Below, in pieces: positions 8,048 to 16,062 of a DNA stretch of 23,753 nucleotides. Position 1 is the stretch's first letter, and the number at the start of each line of letters is the position of its first letter. The notes under the pieces are model-generated. The model was given only the letters and a program-made list of their open reading frames with translations, did no database searches and had not been told where the DNA came from. The stretch lies in the NCBI GenBank assembly GCA_016291185.1, contig JAEFAI010000032.1, forward strand, positions 1 through 23,753, in the 5' to 3' direction. Source of the stretch: Bacteroidales bacterium (GTDB taxonomy: Bacteria; Bacteroidota; Bacteroidia; Bacteroidales; UBA932). The position numbers were made by a program, and so were the translations under genes.

Positions 8048-8747
8048 CGGTTATCAAAGCCAGGCCCATCAAAACCAGATTGCAAACTGCAAATATCGAG
8101 TTTTTCATCTTCTTGGCAAAATAAATTGCATCCCCACCGGTGAAAATAATGATATTTTCCGGTCGGAGCCTGATGTAGCCTTCAATTTCAAACATTATGC
8201 CCGAAATGACGCCGGACTCGATCGAGCCCTGGAGCGACTTCCCTTCCGGGAGGATTTTTTCGGGCGTGTCCACCAGCGGGAGCGACTTGGAATAGCGTTC
8301 CAGCGCCTTGAAACGCGTCCGGCAGCCCGGCGACACGTTGCCGCCCAGGTAGCGGCCTTCGCGGCTGAGGAAATCCACCGTCAGCGTGGTGCCAAAGTCG
8401 AACACGGTCACGGGCTTGCCCCGGAACAGGAAGGCGGCGGCCACCAGCTCCGCGGCGCGGTCGTAGGACAGGTACTCCGGGAAATCCTGCCGGAGCAGCA
8501 GGTCCGTGTGCGAACGGTCCAGGATCAGCAAATGCCCGCAGCGCGGACGCAGAAGGGCTTCTTCTTCCGGCGTAACGCCCATCGCGGACGCCACCGTCAG
8601 CACCTCCGGGCGCTCCTTGTCCAGCAGCGAGAGCAGATAATCCATCATCTTCTCGCCCTGGTACCGGAAGGTCTTGCCGAGGGTGGTTCCCTCGGCCCAG
8701 GCCGCTTTTAGCGCCGTATTGCCTGCTTCTACCAGAAGATTTGCCAT
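8019..8747 (-). CDS. coaX: Type III pantothenate kinase
   Basis: Phosphorylates pantothenate in the first step of coenzyme A synthesis; type III enzymes belong to the acetate/sugar kinase/Hsp70 (ASKHA) fold. At 242 residues it fits the family. The N-terminal phosphate-binding motif is present as VEAGNT (residues 6-11), where most relatives have D-x-GNT, so Glu7 replaces the usual Asp. Other motifs are YDR (95-97), the second nucleotide motif VFDFGTTLTVD (115-125), GGNVSPG (135-141) and FTGGDA near the C terminus. It ends in TAG and overlaps the downstream barrel gene. Its -7 box (8755-8762) is only 7 bases before the ATG, which suggests a leaderless or nearly leaderless mRNA. It heads the envelope operon that runs to lptC. 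Confidence 0.92.
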   Translation of the reverse strand: MANLLVEAGNTALKAAWAEGTTLGKTFRYQGEKMMDYLLSLLDKERPEVLTVASAMGVTPEEEALLRPRCGHLLILDRSHTDLLLRQDFPEYLSYDRAAELVAAAFLFRGKPVTVFDFGTTLTVDFLSREGRYLGGNVSPGCRTRFKALERYSKSLPLVDTPEKILPEGKSLQGSIESGVISGIMFEIEGYIRLRPENIIIFTGGDAIYFAKKMKNSIFAVCNLVLMGLALITDDYVKKNLT

Positions 8748-8754
8748 ATCCGGG

Positions 8755-8762
8755 CAAATATA
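8755..8762 (-). promoter_or_regulatory. -7 box of the coaX operon promoter
   Basis: Minus strand TATATTTG matches TAnnTTTG exactly and lies in the short gap between the mfd stop (8769) and the coaX ATG (8747). The 7-base distance to the ATG places transcription start at or next to the start codon. No clear -33 element is seen. Confidence 0.6.
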
Positions 8763-8768
8763 AGCATT

Positions 8769-11700
8769 TTATCGCAATTTACTTAAAAGGGTATGGGCGT
8801 CTTTGAGCGAAGGTACGCCCCGTACCACGATTTTGAGCTTGCTCTCCGCCTGCTTGAGCTCGTAGCGCGGCGATTCCGACGCCCGCTGCAGGATGGTCGC
8901 GAAGGTGTCCGACTTGTAGTACGGGGACATCTGGTTCGCGATGAAGAAGGCGATCAGCAGTCCGTTCTTGACGATGACTTTTTCGAAGCCCAGCCGCGCG
9001 CCGAGGTTGCGGATCTTGACCACCTCGAAGAGGTTACCGATTTCGGCGGGGAACTCGCCGAAGCGGTCGGCCAGCTGGGTGGCGAAACGGTCGATTTCCT
9101 TGTCCGAGGACATGGCGTCGATGGTCCGGTAGATGCGGATTTTCTCCGCCGTGACGTCGATGTAATCGTCGGGGATCATCGCCGGCTGGTCGGTCTCTAC
9201 CGTGCAGTCCGTCACGAACTTACCGCGGTCGTTCTTCGGGATGATGCCCGCTTCGACGCCCAGTTCCTCCATCGCTTCCGCGAGGATTTTCTGGTAGGTC
9301 TCGAAGCCCATGTCCATGATGAAGCCGCTCTGCTCCGCGCCCAGCAGGTTGCCGGCGCCGCGGATGTCGAGGTCCTGCATCGCGATGTTGAAGCCGCTGC
9401 CCAGGTCGGAGAATTCCTCGATGGCCTTGAGGCGCCGCCGCGCGTCGTCGCTGATGCTGATCAGCGGCGGGACGATCAGGTAGCAGAAGGCCTTCTTGTT
9501 GGAACGTCCCACGCGGCCGCGCAATTGGTGCAGGTCGCTCAGGCCGAAGTTCTGCGCCTGGTTGATCAGGATGGTGTTGGCGTTCGGGATGTCCAGGCCG
9601 TTCTCGATCAGCGTGGTGCAGAGCATCATGTCGTAGTCCCCGCGGATGAAATCTAACATCTTGTTTTCCAACTCTTTGGATTCCATCTGCCCGTGCGCGA
9701 CGCAAATTTTCATGTCCGGGATCAGGCGATGCAGGATGTCGTAGATGGCGGGGAGTTCCTCCACCTTGTTGTGCAGGAAGAAGACCTGGCCGCCCCGGTT
9801 GAGTTCGTAGTTGATGATGCTCCGGATTTCCTTCTCGTCGAAGAGGATGATCTCCGTCTGGACGGGAATGCGGTTGGGCGGCGGGGTGTTGATGATGCTT
9901 AGGTCGCGCGCGCCCAATAGAGAGAACTGCAGCGTGCGCGGAATCGGGGTCGCCGTGAGCGTGAGCGTGTCCACGGACGCCTTGAAGGAGCGGAGTTTCT
10001 CCTTCGCGGCCACGCCGAATTTCTGCTCTTCGTCGATGATCAGCAGGCCCAGGTCCTTGAACTGGAAATCCTGGCCGAGAATCTTGTGCGTGCCGATCAG
10101 GATGTCGATCTGGCCGGCGGCCAGGCGCTTTTTGATGTCGCTGATTTCTTTGGCCGTCCGCAGGCGGCTGACATAATCGATGTTGCAGGGCAGGTTCTGC
10201 AGGCGCTGCTTGAAAGTGTTGAAATGCTGCAGGGCCAGGATGGTCGTAGGCACGAGAACGGCCACCTGCTTGCTGTCACAAGCGGCCTTGAAGGCGGCCC
10301 GGACGGCGATTTCCGTCTTGCCGAAGCCGACGTCGCCGCAGATGAGGCGGTCCATCGGGCAGGTGTCTTCCATGTCCCGCTTCACGGCGGCGGTGGCCGT
10401 CTCCTGATCGGGCGTGTCTTCGTACATGAAAGAGGATTCCAACTCTTCCTGCAGGTAGGTGTCCGGCGAGAAGGCGAAGCCCTTGGACGCGCGCCGCTTG
10501 GCGTAGAGCTGAATGAGGTCCTTGGCGATATCCTTGACCTTGGATTTTGCGTTGTATTTCAGCGTGATCCAGGACTTGGAACCCAGCTTGTTGATGCGCG
10601 GCGCTTCGCCGTCCTTGGAGCGGAAACGGGAAATCTTGTGCAGTGCGTGCACCGACACGAACACCACGTCGCCGTCCTTGTAGGTAATTTTCACCACTTC
10701 GCGCATGCGCCCGAAGTCGTCGCGCAGTCGCACCAGGCCGCCGAACACGCCCACGCCGTGGTCGATGTGCACGACGTAGTCGCCGATATTGAAGGAATTC
10801 AGGTCGTTGACTGTCAGCTGCTCGCTCTTCTCGACCGTACGCCGCAGGTTCACGCGGTGGAATCGGTCGAAGATTTCGTGGTCGGAGTAGCAGCAGACCT
10901 TGTCCTGTGCGTCGATGAATCCGTTGTGGATGTTCTTGCCGCTCACAAACTTGGGCTGCAGACCGCCGTTCTGGACCAGGATGGAGCGGATGCGCTCCAG
11001 CTGCTGCTCTTTCTCGCCGTAGATATAGACCTGATAGTTGTTTTCCAGGTGGCTGCGAATATCCTCCGTAAGGAGCTCGAAGTTCTTGTTGAATGACGGT
11101 TGCGGAGAAATTTTGAACCACACGAAATCGTCTCCTTCGTAGGCCAGCGGCGGATCCAGGAATATGCGTTTAAACGGCTTCAGCGCCTGGAAAAAGGCTT
11201 GCTTGTGATACATATCCGAAGAGTCCAGCCAGATGAGGCTGTCCTTCGGGAAAATGTCCGTCAGCGGCTGCCCCTGCACTTCTCCGCCGCCCACGACGTC
11301 GGATACGATTTCCGCTTTTTCCACCTGCTCGCGGGACAGCTGCGTGTTGCAGTCGAAGGAATGAATCTGCTCGATTTCATCGCCCCAGAAGGAGATGCGG
11401 TAGGGGTAATTCTCTGAATAAGAGAAGATATCGACGATAGACCCGCGGATCGCGTACTGACCCGGCGCGGAAACGAAATCCACCTTTTCAAATCCTTTCC
11501 CGACCAAGGTTTTGATAATCTCGTCATGGGAGATTTCCTGCCCCTTTTCTATCTTGAAAACCGCCTCCTGGATGGCCTGGGTGGCCGGAATTTCTTCCGA
11601 CAGCGCCTCCGGATACGTGACGATGACCAGCAAGTCAGCATCTCCGTAAGACAATATCTTCCCGATGGCGGAGGTGCGCTGGACGCCGAGCGAGGATTTA

Positions 11701-11954
11701 TAGTTGCTCCGCTCCACGCTTTTTCCCGACTCGGGAAGGAAGAATACCCGGTCCCCTTCGATGAGATGATACAGGTCCGCCGCGCAGTATTCAGCCGCTT
11801 CCCGGTTCGGCAGGACGACGATCTGCATCCCCTTCTGAACTGTCTGGGAAAGGACAAACCAGCGGGCGGACAAAAACAGCCCGCGACAGAATACTTCCCG
11901 CGAGGTTTTTATTCTGTCACGAAGGAGTTCAGTGGATTTTGAACTTATCAACAT
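8769..11954 (-). CDS. mfd: Transcription-repair coupling factor Mfd
   Basis: A DNA translocase that removes RNA polymerase stalled at lesions and recruits UvrA for nucleotide excision repair. From the ATG at 11952-11954 (MLISSKSTELL) it has 1061 residues. In order: a UvrB-like N-terminal module (about 20-330), the RNA-polymerase-interacting domain beginning FNIGDYVVHIDHGVGVF (about 388-460), and the RecG-like motor. The motor shows Walker A GDVGFGKTE (540-548), DEEQ (641-644), TATPIPRT (667-674) and the helicase motif QLRGRVGRS further on; the C-terminal UvrA-mimic domain follows. An in-frame ATG at 12056 would add 34 residues that do not resemble Mfd and would run over the DnaA-box cluster, so the shorter start is preferred. 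The enzyme is complete. Confidence 0.96.
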   Translation of the reverse strand: MLISSKSTELLRDRIKTSREVFCRGLFLSARWFVLSQTVQKGMQIVVLPNREAAEYCAADLYHLIEGDRVFFLPESGKSVERSNYKSSLGVQRTSAIGKILSYGDADLLVIVTYPEALSEEIPATQAIQEAVFKIEKGQEISHDEIIKTLVGKGFEKVDFVSAPGQYAIRGSIVDIFSYSENYPYRISFWGDEIEQIHSFDCNTQLSREQVEKAEIVSDVVGGGEVQGQPLTDIFPKDSLIWLDSSDMYHKQAFFQALKPFKRIFLDPPLAYEGDDFVWFKISPQPSFNKNFELLTEDIRSHLENNYQVYIYGEKEQQLERIRSILVQNGGLQPKFVSGKNIHNGFIDAQDKVCCYSDHEIFDRFHRVNLRRTVEKSEQLTVNDLNSFNIGDYVVHIDHGVGVFGGLVRLRDDFGRMREVVKITYKDGDVVFVSVHALHKISRFRSKDGEAPRINKLGSKSWITLKYNAKSKVKDIAKDLIQLYAKRRASKGFAFSPDTYLQEELESSFMYEDTPDQETATAAVKRDMEDTCPMDRLICGDVGFGKTEIAVRAAFKAACDSKQVAVLVPTTILALQHFNTFKQRLQNLPCNIDYVSRLRTAKEISDIKKRLAAGQIDILIGTHKILGQDFQFKDLGLLIIDEEQKFGVAAKEKLRSFKASVDTLTLTATPIPRTLQFSLLGARDLSIINTPPPNRIPVQTEIILFDEKEIRSIINYELNRGGQVFFLHNKVEELPAIYDILHRLIPDMKICVAHGQMESKELENKMLDFIRGDYDMMLCTTLIENGLDIPNANTILINQAQNFGLSDLHQLRGRVGRSNKKAFCYLIVPPLISISDDARRRLKAIEEFSDLGSGFNIAMQDLDIRGAGNLLGAEQSGFIMDMGFETYQKILAEAMEELGVEAGIIPKNDRGKFVTDCTVETDQPAMIPDDYIDVTAEKIRIYRTIDAMSSDKEIDRFATQLADRFGEFPAEIGNLFEVVKIRNLGARLGFEKVIVKNGLLIAFFIANQMSPYYKSDTFATILQRASESPRYELKQAESKLKIVVRGVPSLKDAHTLLSKLR

Positions 11955-12142
11955 GCTATGTAAAAAATCGGTTGAAAAGTATGTTGAAATCCTGTTTACC
12001 GCCGGATTTTTTCTGTGGATAAAATATACCGGACCGTTATCAACAACGGCGCACACATAAAATCAACAGACTTTTTAACGCTCCTCTCTTATTTTAAAAA
12101 TTTGATAAATAATCACTTGATTGAGTTATCAACATTTCAACA
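11945..12142. other. Cluster of DnaA-box-like sites with AT-rich stretch; candidate replication origin
   Basis: The mfd/ruvB gap, and the first codons of mfd, contain a perfect DnaA box on the minus strand (TGTGGATAA, 12014-12022). Three copies of the one-mismatch form TTATCAACA are at 11945-11953, 12038-12046 and 12126-12134, and weaker copies are at 11982-11990, 12060-12068 and 12134-12142. An AT-rich stretch at 12089-12115 could serve as an unwinding element. Gene direction diverges exactly here. DnaA boxes (TTATCCACA) clustered beside AT-rich DNA are the known anatomy of bacterial origins. Against it: dnaA is not in the window, and hand-sampled base composition showed no skew switch. It could instead be a DnaA-controlled promoter region or a site for another regulator. 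Confidence 0.45.
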
Positions 12143-12180
12143 ACCCAAAAAGAAATAACAGATTTTCAAAATAAAAGAAG

Positions 12181-12188
12181 TATATTTG
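12181..12188 (+). promoter_or_regulatory. -7 box of the ruvB promoter
   Basis: TATATTTG, an exact match to TAnnTTTG, 24 bases upstream of the preferred ruvB ATG (12213). The TTG within this box begins an in-frame extension of ruvB that is unlikely to be translated. No TTTG -33 element is seen at the usual distance. The frdAB genes may also depend on this promoter, since no box is visible between ruvB and frdA. Confidence 0.6.
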
Positions 12189-12212
12189 TATTCTAAAAGT
12201 CAAGCCCCTCGC

Positions 12213-13232
12213 ATGCAGGAATTCGACCCTCATAACGCAAACGACTGCAAAGATAAGGAATTGGACGGAATTATCCGGCCCCAGGAGCTGGAAGATTTCA
12301 CCGGACAGGGAGAAATCGTATCCCGTCTGCGCGTCTATATCCAGGCAGCCAAAATGCGCGGAGAGTCGTTGGACCACACTCTTTTCCACGGCCCTCCGGG
12401 CCTGGGAAAGACCACCCTGGCGCATATCATCGCCAATGAGATGGGAGTCAACATGAAAATTACTTCCGGTCCCGTCCTGGACCGTCCCGGTGACCTGGCC
12501 GGTCTGCTGACTTCCCTGGAGACGGGTGACGTCCTCTTTATCGATGAAATTCACCGCCTGGCCCCGGAGGTGGAGGAATACCTCTACTCGGCCATGGAGG
12601 ATTTCGTGATCGATATCATGATCGACAAGGGTCCGGGAGCCCGTTCGGTACGGATTTCCCTCAATCCTTTCACGCTGGTGGGCGCCACGACGCGCGCCGG
12701 CCTGCTGACGGCGCCGCTCCGCGCCCGTTTCGGCATCACCGAAGGGCTGGAATACTACGATACCGAAGATCTGGTCAAGATCGTCAAGCGCAGCGCCGGG
12801 ATCCTGAAAGTGGAAATAGAGCCGGAAGCGGCGCAGGAGATCGCCCTTCGCAGCCGTGGCACACCGCGTATCGCCAATTCCCTGCTCCGTCGCGTGCGCG
12901 ACTTCGCGCAGGTGATGGGAGACGGCCACATCGACCTGAAGATTGCGCGTTATGCGCTCGACAAACTGAATATAGACAAGCGGGGACTCGATTCCATCGA
13001 CAACAAGATCCTCCGCACGATCATCTCCACGTTCAAGGGAGGCCCGGTCGGTGCCAATACCCTCGCGACGGCCATCGGAGAGGATCAGGGTACTTACGAG
13101 GAAGTGTATGAGCCTTTCCTGATCAAGGAAGGATTCATCGTCCGGACGCAGCGCGGCCGCGTGGCGACGGAGCTTTCCTATAAACACATGGGGCTGGATC
13201 CCTATCAGAACAATGCCAATACGCTTTTTTGA
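12213..13232 (+). CDS. ruvB: Holliday junction branch-migration ATPase RuvB
   Basis: The hexameric AAA+ motor that, with RuvA, drives Holliday-junction branch migration in recombinational repair. From the ATG at 12213 it has 339 residues, the usual length. Walker A is GPPGLGKT (60-67), Walker B plus DEIH is at about 107-114, the sensor motif GATTRAG is at about 157-163, and the arginine-finger region ARFGI is near 171-175. The C-terminal winged-helix domain ends [21 protein letters not shown] nine codons upstream lies inside the -7 box and was rejected as start. ruvA is not adjacent but lies in this same window at 22851-23444. The stop is 29 bases before frdA, so the two may share a transcript. 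Confidence 0.97.
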   Translation: MQEFDPHNANDCKDKELDGIIRPQELEDFTGQGEIVSRLRVYIQAAKMRGESLDHTLFHGPPGLGKTTLAHIIANEMGVNMKITSGPVLDRPGDLAGLLTSLETGDVLFIDEIHRLAPEVEEYLYSAMEDFVIDIMIDKGPGARSVRISLNPFTLVGATTRAGLLTAPLRARFGITEGLEYYDTEDLVKIVKRSAGILKVEIEPEAAQEIALRSRGTPRIANSLLRRVRDFAQVMGDGHIDLKIARYALDKLNIDKRGLDSIDNKILRTIISTFKGGPVGANTLATAIGEDQGTYEEVYEPFLIKEGFIVRTQRGRVATELSYKHMGLDPYQNNANTLF

Positions 13233-13261
13233 GCAAAGAAACAATATATAAACACCTAACA

Positions 13262-15208
13262 ATGTCTGACAAGTTAAATTCCAAAATTCCTGCAGGACCG
13301 CTTGAAAGCAAATGGACCCGGCGCAAGTCGGAAATCCGTCTGGTGAGTCCGAACAACAAGAGAAAACTTGAGATCATCGTGGTCGGTACCGGTCTGGGTG
13401 GCGCCTCCGCAGCCGCTTCCCTCGGCGAACTGGGCTACAATGTCAAGATTTTCTGCATCAGTGACACCCCGCGCCGTGCGCACTCCATCGCCGCGCAGGG
13501 TGGTATCAATGCTGCGAAGAACTATCAGAACGACAACGACTCCGTCTATCGTCTGTTCTACGACACGATCAAGGGTGGTGACTACCGCGCCCGCGAGGCC
13601 AACGTCTATCGTCTGGCCGAGGTGAGCGCCTCCATCATCGACCAGTGCGTGGCGCAGGGTATTCCTTTCGCCCGTGAATACGGCGGATACCTGGCCAACC
13701 GTTCCTTCGGTGGCGTGCAGGTAAGCCGTACTTTCTACGCCCGCGGTCAAACCGGCCAGCAGCTCCTGCTGGGTGCCTACGCTTCCCTGAACAAGGAGAT
13801 TGCGAACGGCAGCGTGAAGGCATATCCCCGTCATGAGATGCTCGACCTTGTGGTAGTAAACGGCCAGGCCAAGGGTATCATCGCCCGCAATCTCGTGACC
13901 GGTCAGCTGGAGCGCTTTGGCGCCCACGCCGTCGTGATTGCGACGGGTGGCTATGGCAACACCTATTTCCTGTCCACGAATGCCATGAACAGCAACGGTT
14001 CCGCCGCCATGCAGTGCTACCGCAAGGGTGCTTTCTTTGGAAATCCCTGCTTCGCGCAGATCCACCCTACCTGTATCCCGGTCCACGGCGACCAGCAGTG
14101 CAAACTGACCCTGATGTCCGAGTCCCTGCGTAATGACGGCCGTATCTGGGTACCGAAGAAGAAAGAGGATGTTGAGAAGCTTCGCAAGCACGAAATAAAG
14201 GCCTCCCAGATCCCTGAGGCGGACCGCGATTATTACCTGGAGCGCCGTTACCCGGCCTTCGGTAACCTCGTGCCGCGCGACGTCGCTTCCCGCGCCGCCA
14301 AGGAGCGTTGCGACGCCGGTTTCGGCGTGAATGAGACGGGCAAGGCCGTGTTCCTCGATTTCGCGGACGCCATCCAGCGCCTGGGCCACAAGCGTGTGGC
14401 GGAGCGCTACGGCAACCTTTTCGACATGTATGAGAAGATCACTGCCAGTTCCCCTTGGGAGGAGCCGATGATGATCTATCCGGCCATCCACTACACCATG
14501 GGTGGTATCTGGGTCGACTACGACCTGCAGACCACGATTCCGGGCCTCTACGCCATCGGCGAGGCCAACTTCTCCGACCACGGCGGAAACCGCCTCGGCG
14601 CTTCCGCGCTGATGCAGGGCCTGGCGGACGGTTATTTCGTGCTGCCTGTCACGATCGGCGACTACCTCTCCTACAAGTTCGCCGAGCCCAAGACGGACGT
14701 CAATACGAAGGAATTCGACGAGGCTGAGAAGGCCGTCCAGGCCCGTATCGACCGCCTCTTCGCCATCAAGGGTAAGGAGACCGTGGATTCCATCCACAAG
14801 CGTCTCGGCAACATCATGTGGGACAACGTGGGTATGGCCCGCGATGAGGCCGGCCTGAAGAAGGCCATTGCCGAAATCAAGGCCCTCAAGAAGGAATTCT
14901 ATGAGAATGTCAATGTGCCCGGATCGCAGTTTGAATTCAACCAGGAGCTCGAGAAAGCCCTTCGTCTGGAGGACTTCTTCGATATCGGCGAGCTGATGGC
15001 GCGCGACGCCCTGAACCGCACAGAGTCCTGCGGCGGCCACTTCCGTGTGGAGAGCCAGACCGAGGAGGGTGAGGCCAAGCGCGACGACGCCAACTTCATG
15101 TATGTCTCCGCCTGGGAGTACAAGGGTGAAGACAAGGAGCCCGAACTCCACAAGGAGCCGCTCAAGTATGAGTTTATCGAGGTGAAAACGAGAAATTACA
15201 AAGACTAA
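13262..15208 (+). CDS. frdA: Fumarate reductase/succinate dehydrogenase flavoprotein subunit
   Basis: The catalytic FAD subunit that interconverts fumarate and succinate; in gut Bacteroidales it usually acts as fumarate reductase in anaerobic respiration and succinate formation. The protein has 648 residues from the ATG at 13262. The dinucleotide-binding motif VGTGLGG is at 41-47. The covalent-FAD region is AHSIAAQGG, with His74 the expected attachment residue. Further on are the substrate-site stretches [20 protein letters not shown] and [18 protein letters not shown]. Length and sequence match the Bacteroidota/Bacillus-type long subunit. frdB follows after 5 bases. The cytochrome b gene that normally precedes frdA in Bacteroidota is absent: ruvB ends 29 bases upstream. 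Confidence 0.96.
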   Translation: MSDKLNSKIPAGPLESKWTRRKSEIRLVSPNNKRKLEIIVVGTGLGGASAAASLGELGYNVKIFCISDTPRRAHSIAAQGGINAAKNYQNDNDSVYRLFYDTIKGGDYRAREANVYRLAEVSASIIDQCVAQGIPFAREYGGYLANRSFGGVQVSRTFYARGQTGQQLLLGAYASLNKEIANGSVKAYPRHEMLDLVVVNGQAKGIIARNLVTGQLERFGAHAVVIATGGYGNTYFLSTNAMNSNGSAAMQCYRKGAFFGNPCFAQIHPTCIPVHGDQQCKLTLMSESLRNDGRIWVPKKKEDVEKLRKHEIKASQIPEADRDYYLERRYPAFGNLVPRDVASRAAKERCDAGFGVNETGKAVFLDFADAIQRLGHKRVAERYGNLFDMYEKITASSPWEEPMMIYPAIHYTMGGIWVDYDLQTTIPGLYAIGEANFSDHGGNRLGASALMQGLADGYFVLPVTIGDYLSYKFAEPKTDVNTKEFDEAEKAVQARIDRLFAIKGKETVDSIHKRLGNIMWDNVGMARDEAGLKKAIAEIKALKKEFYENVNVPGSQFEFNQELEKALRLEDFFDIGELMARDALNRTESCGGHFRVESQTEEGEAKRDDANFMYVSAWEYKGEDKEPELHKEPLKYEFIEVKTRNYKD

Positions 15209-15213
15209 GCGAG

Positions 15214-15993
15214 ATGGAATTCAATCTGAAAATATGGCGTCAGAAGAACGCCAAGACCCCGGGTCATTTCGAGACCTACCATATTGCCGGCATTGAGGAG
15301 GACGCCTCCTTCCTGGAGATGCTCGATATCCTCAATGAGCAGCTCATCCGCGAGGGTTGCGACCCTGTGGCGGTGGAGCGCGGCTGCCAGAGCAGCGGTC
15401 CCGTGTCGTTCGACCACGACTGCCGCGAGGGCATCTGTGGCGCCTGCGGCCTCTACATCGACGGCCGCGCCCACGGTCCGGACAACCATGTGACGACCTG
15501 CCAGCTGTTCATGCGCCACTTCAAGGACGGCGCCACCATCACGGTGGAGCCCTGGCGCAGCGCCGGTTTCCCGATCATCAAGGACCTGGTGGTCAACCGC
15601 TCCGCGTTCGACCAGATCCTCCAGGCCGGCGGCTTCATCTCCGTGCGCACCGGTGCGGCGCAGGATGCCAACAACATCCTGATCCCGCACGACCGTGCCG
15701 AGGAGAGCATGGACGCGGCCGCCTGCGTCGGTTGCGGCGCCTGCGTGGCCACGTGTAAGAACGGCTCCGCGATGCTGTTTGTCGCGGCCCGCGTGAGCTC
15801 CCTCGCCCTGCTGCCGCAGGGCCGTCCGGAAGCCCACCGCCGCGCCAAGGCGATGGTCGCCAAGATGGACGAACTCGGCTTCGGCAACTGCACCAACACG
15901 CGTGCCTGCGAGCTGGAGTGCCCGAAGGGCATCAATGTCTCGCACATCGCCCGCCTGAACCGCGAGTTCCTCAAGGCGAAGTTCTCCGACTAA
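15214..15993 (+). CDS. frdB: Fumarate reductase/succinate dehydrogenase iron-sulfur subunit
   Basis: Carries electrons between the membrane quinone site and FrdA through three Fe-S clusters. The protein has 259 residues. The N-terminal plant-ferredoxin-like [2Fe-2S] ligands are Cys70, Cys75, Cys78 and Cys96 (CREGICGAC, then TTC). The C-terminal cluster motifs are [11 protein letters not shown] (Cys171, 174, 177, 181) and [14 protein letters not shown] (Cys226, 232, 236), giving ligands for the [4Fe-4S] and [3Fe-4S] centres. All expected cysteines are present, so the subunit looks functional. It starts 5 bases after the frdA stop and is followed by a two-way terminator; no membrane subunit follows it. 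Confidence 0.96.
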   Translation: MEFNLKIWRQKNAKTPGHFETYHIAGIEEDASFLEMLDILNEQLIREGCDPVAVERGCQSSGPVSFDHDCREGICGACGLYIDGRAHGPDNHVTTCQLFMRHFKDGATITVEPWRSAGFPIIKDLVVNRSAFDQILQAGGFISVRTGAAQDANNILIPHDRAEESMDAAACVGCGACVATCKNGSAMLFVAARVSSLALLPQGRPEAHRRAKAMVAKMDELGFGNCTNTRACELECPKGINVSHIARLNREFLKAKFSD

Positions 15994-16022
15994 GCATCCT
16001 TTCCGACGCGTTCGGAAATCAT

Positions 16023-16056
16023 AAAAAGAGCAGCACCGTCAAGTGCTGCTCTTTTT
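16023..16056. terminator. Bidirectional intrinsic terminator between frdB and the SusC-like gene
   Basis: A perfect 14-bp inverted repeat (arms 16023-16036 and 16043-16056, loop CGTCAA) with a GC-rich core GAGCAGCAC flanked by AAAAA on one side and TTTTT on the other. It can end transcription of frdAB on the plus strand and of the convergent receptor gene on the minus strand, whose stop is 7 bases away. Confidence 0.92.
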
Positions 16057-16062
16057 GGTTGT

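Noticed and set aside
11955..12056. 34-codon N-terminal extension of Mfd
   Set aside because: The added residues do not resemble Mfd N termini, and the extension would run across AT-rich DNA with DnaA boxes. The ATG at 11954 gives a normal-length protein.
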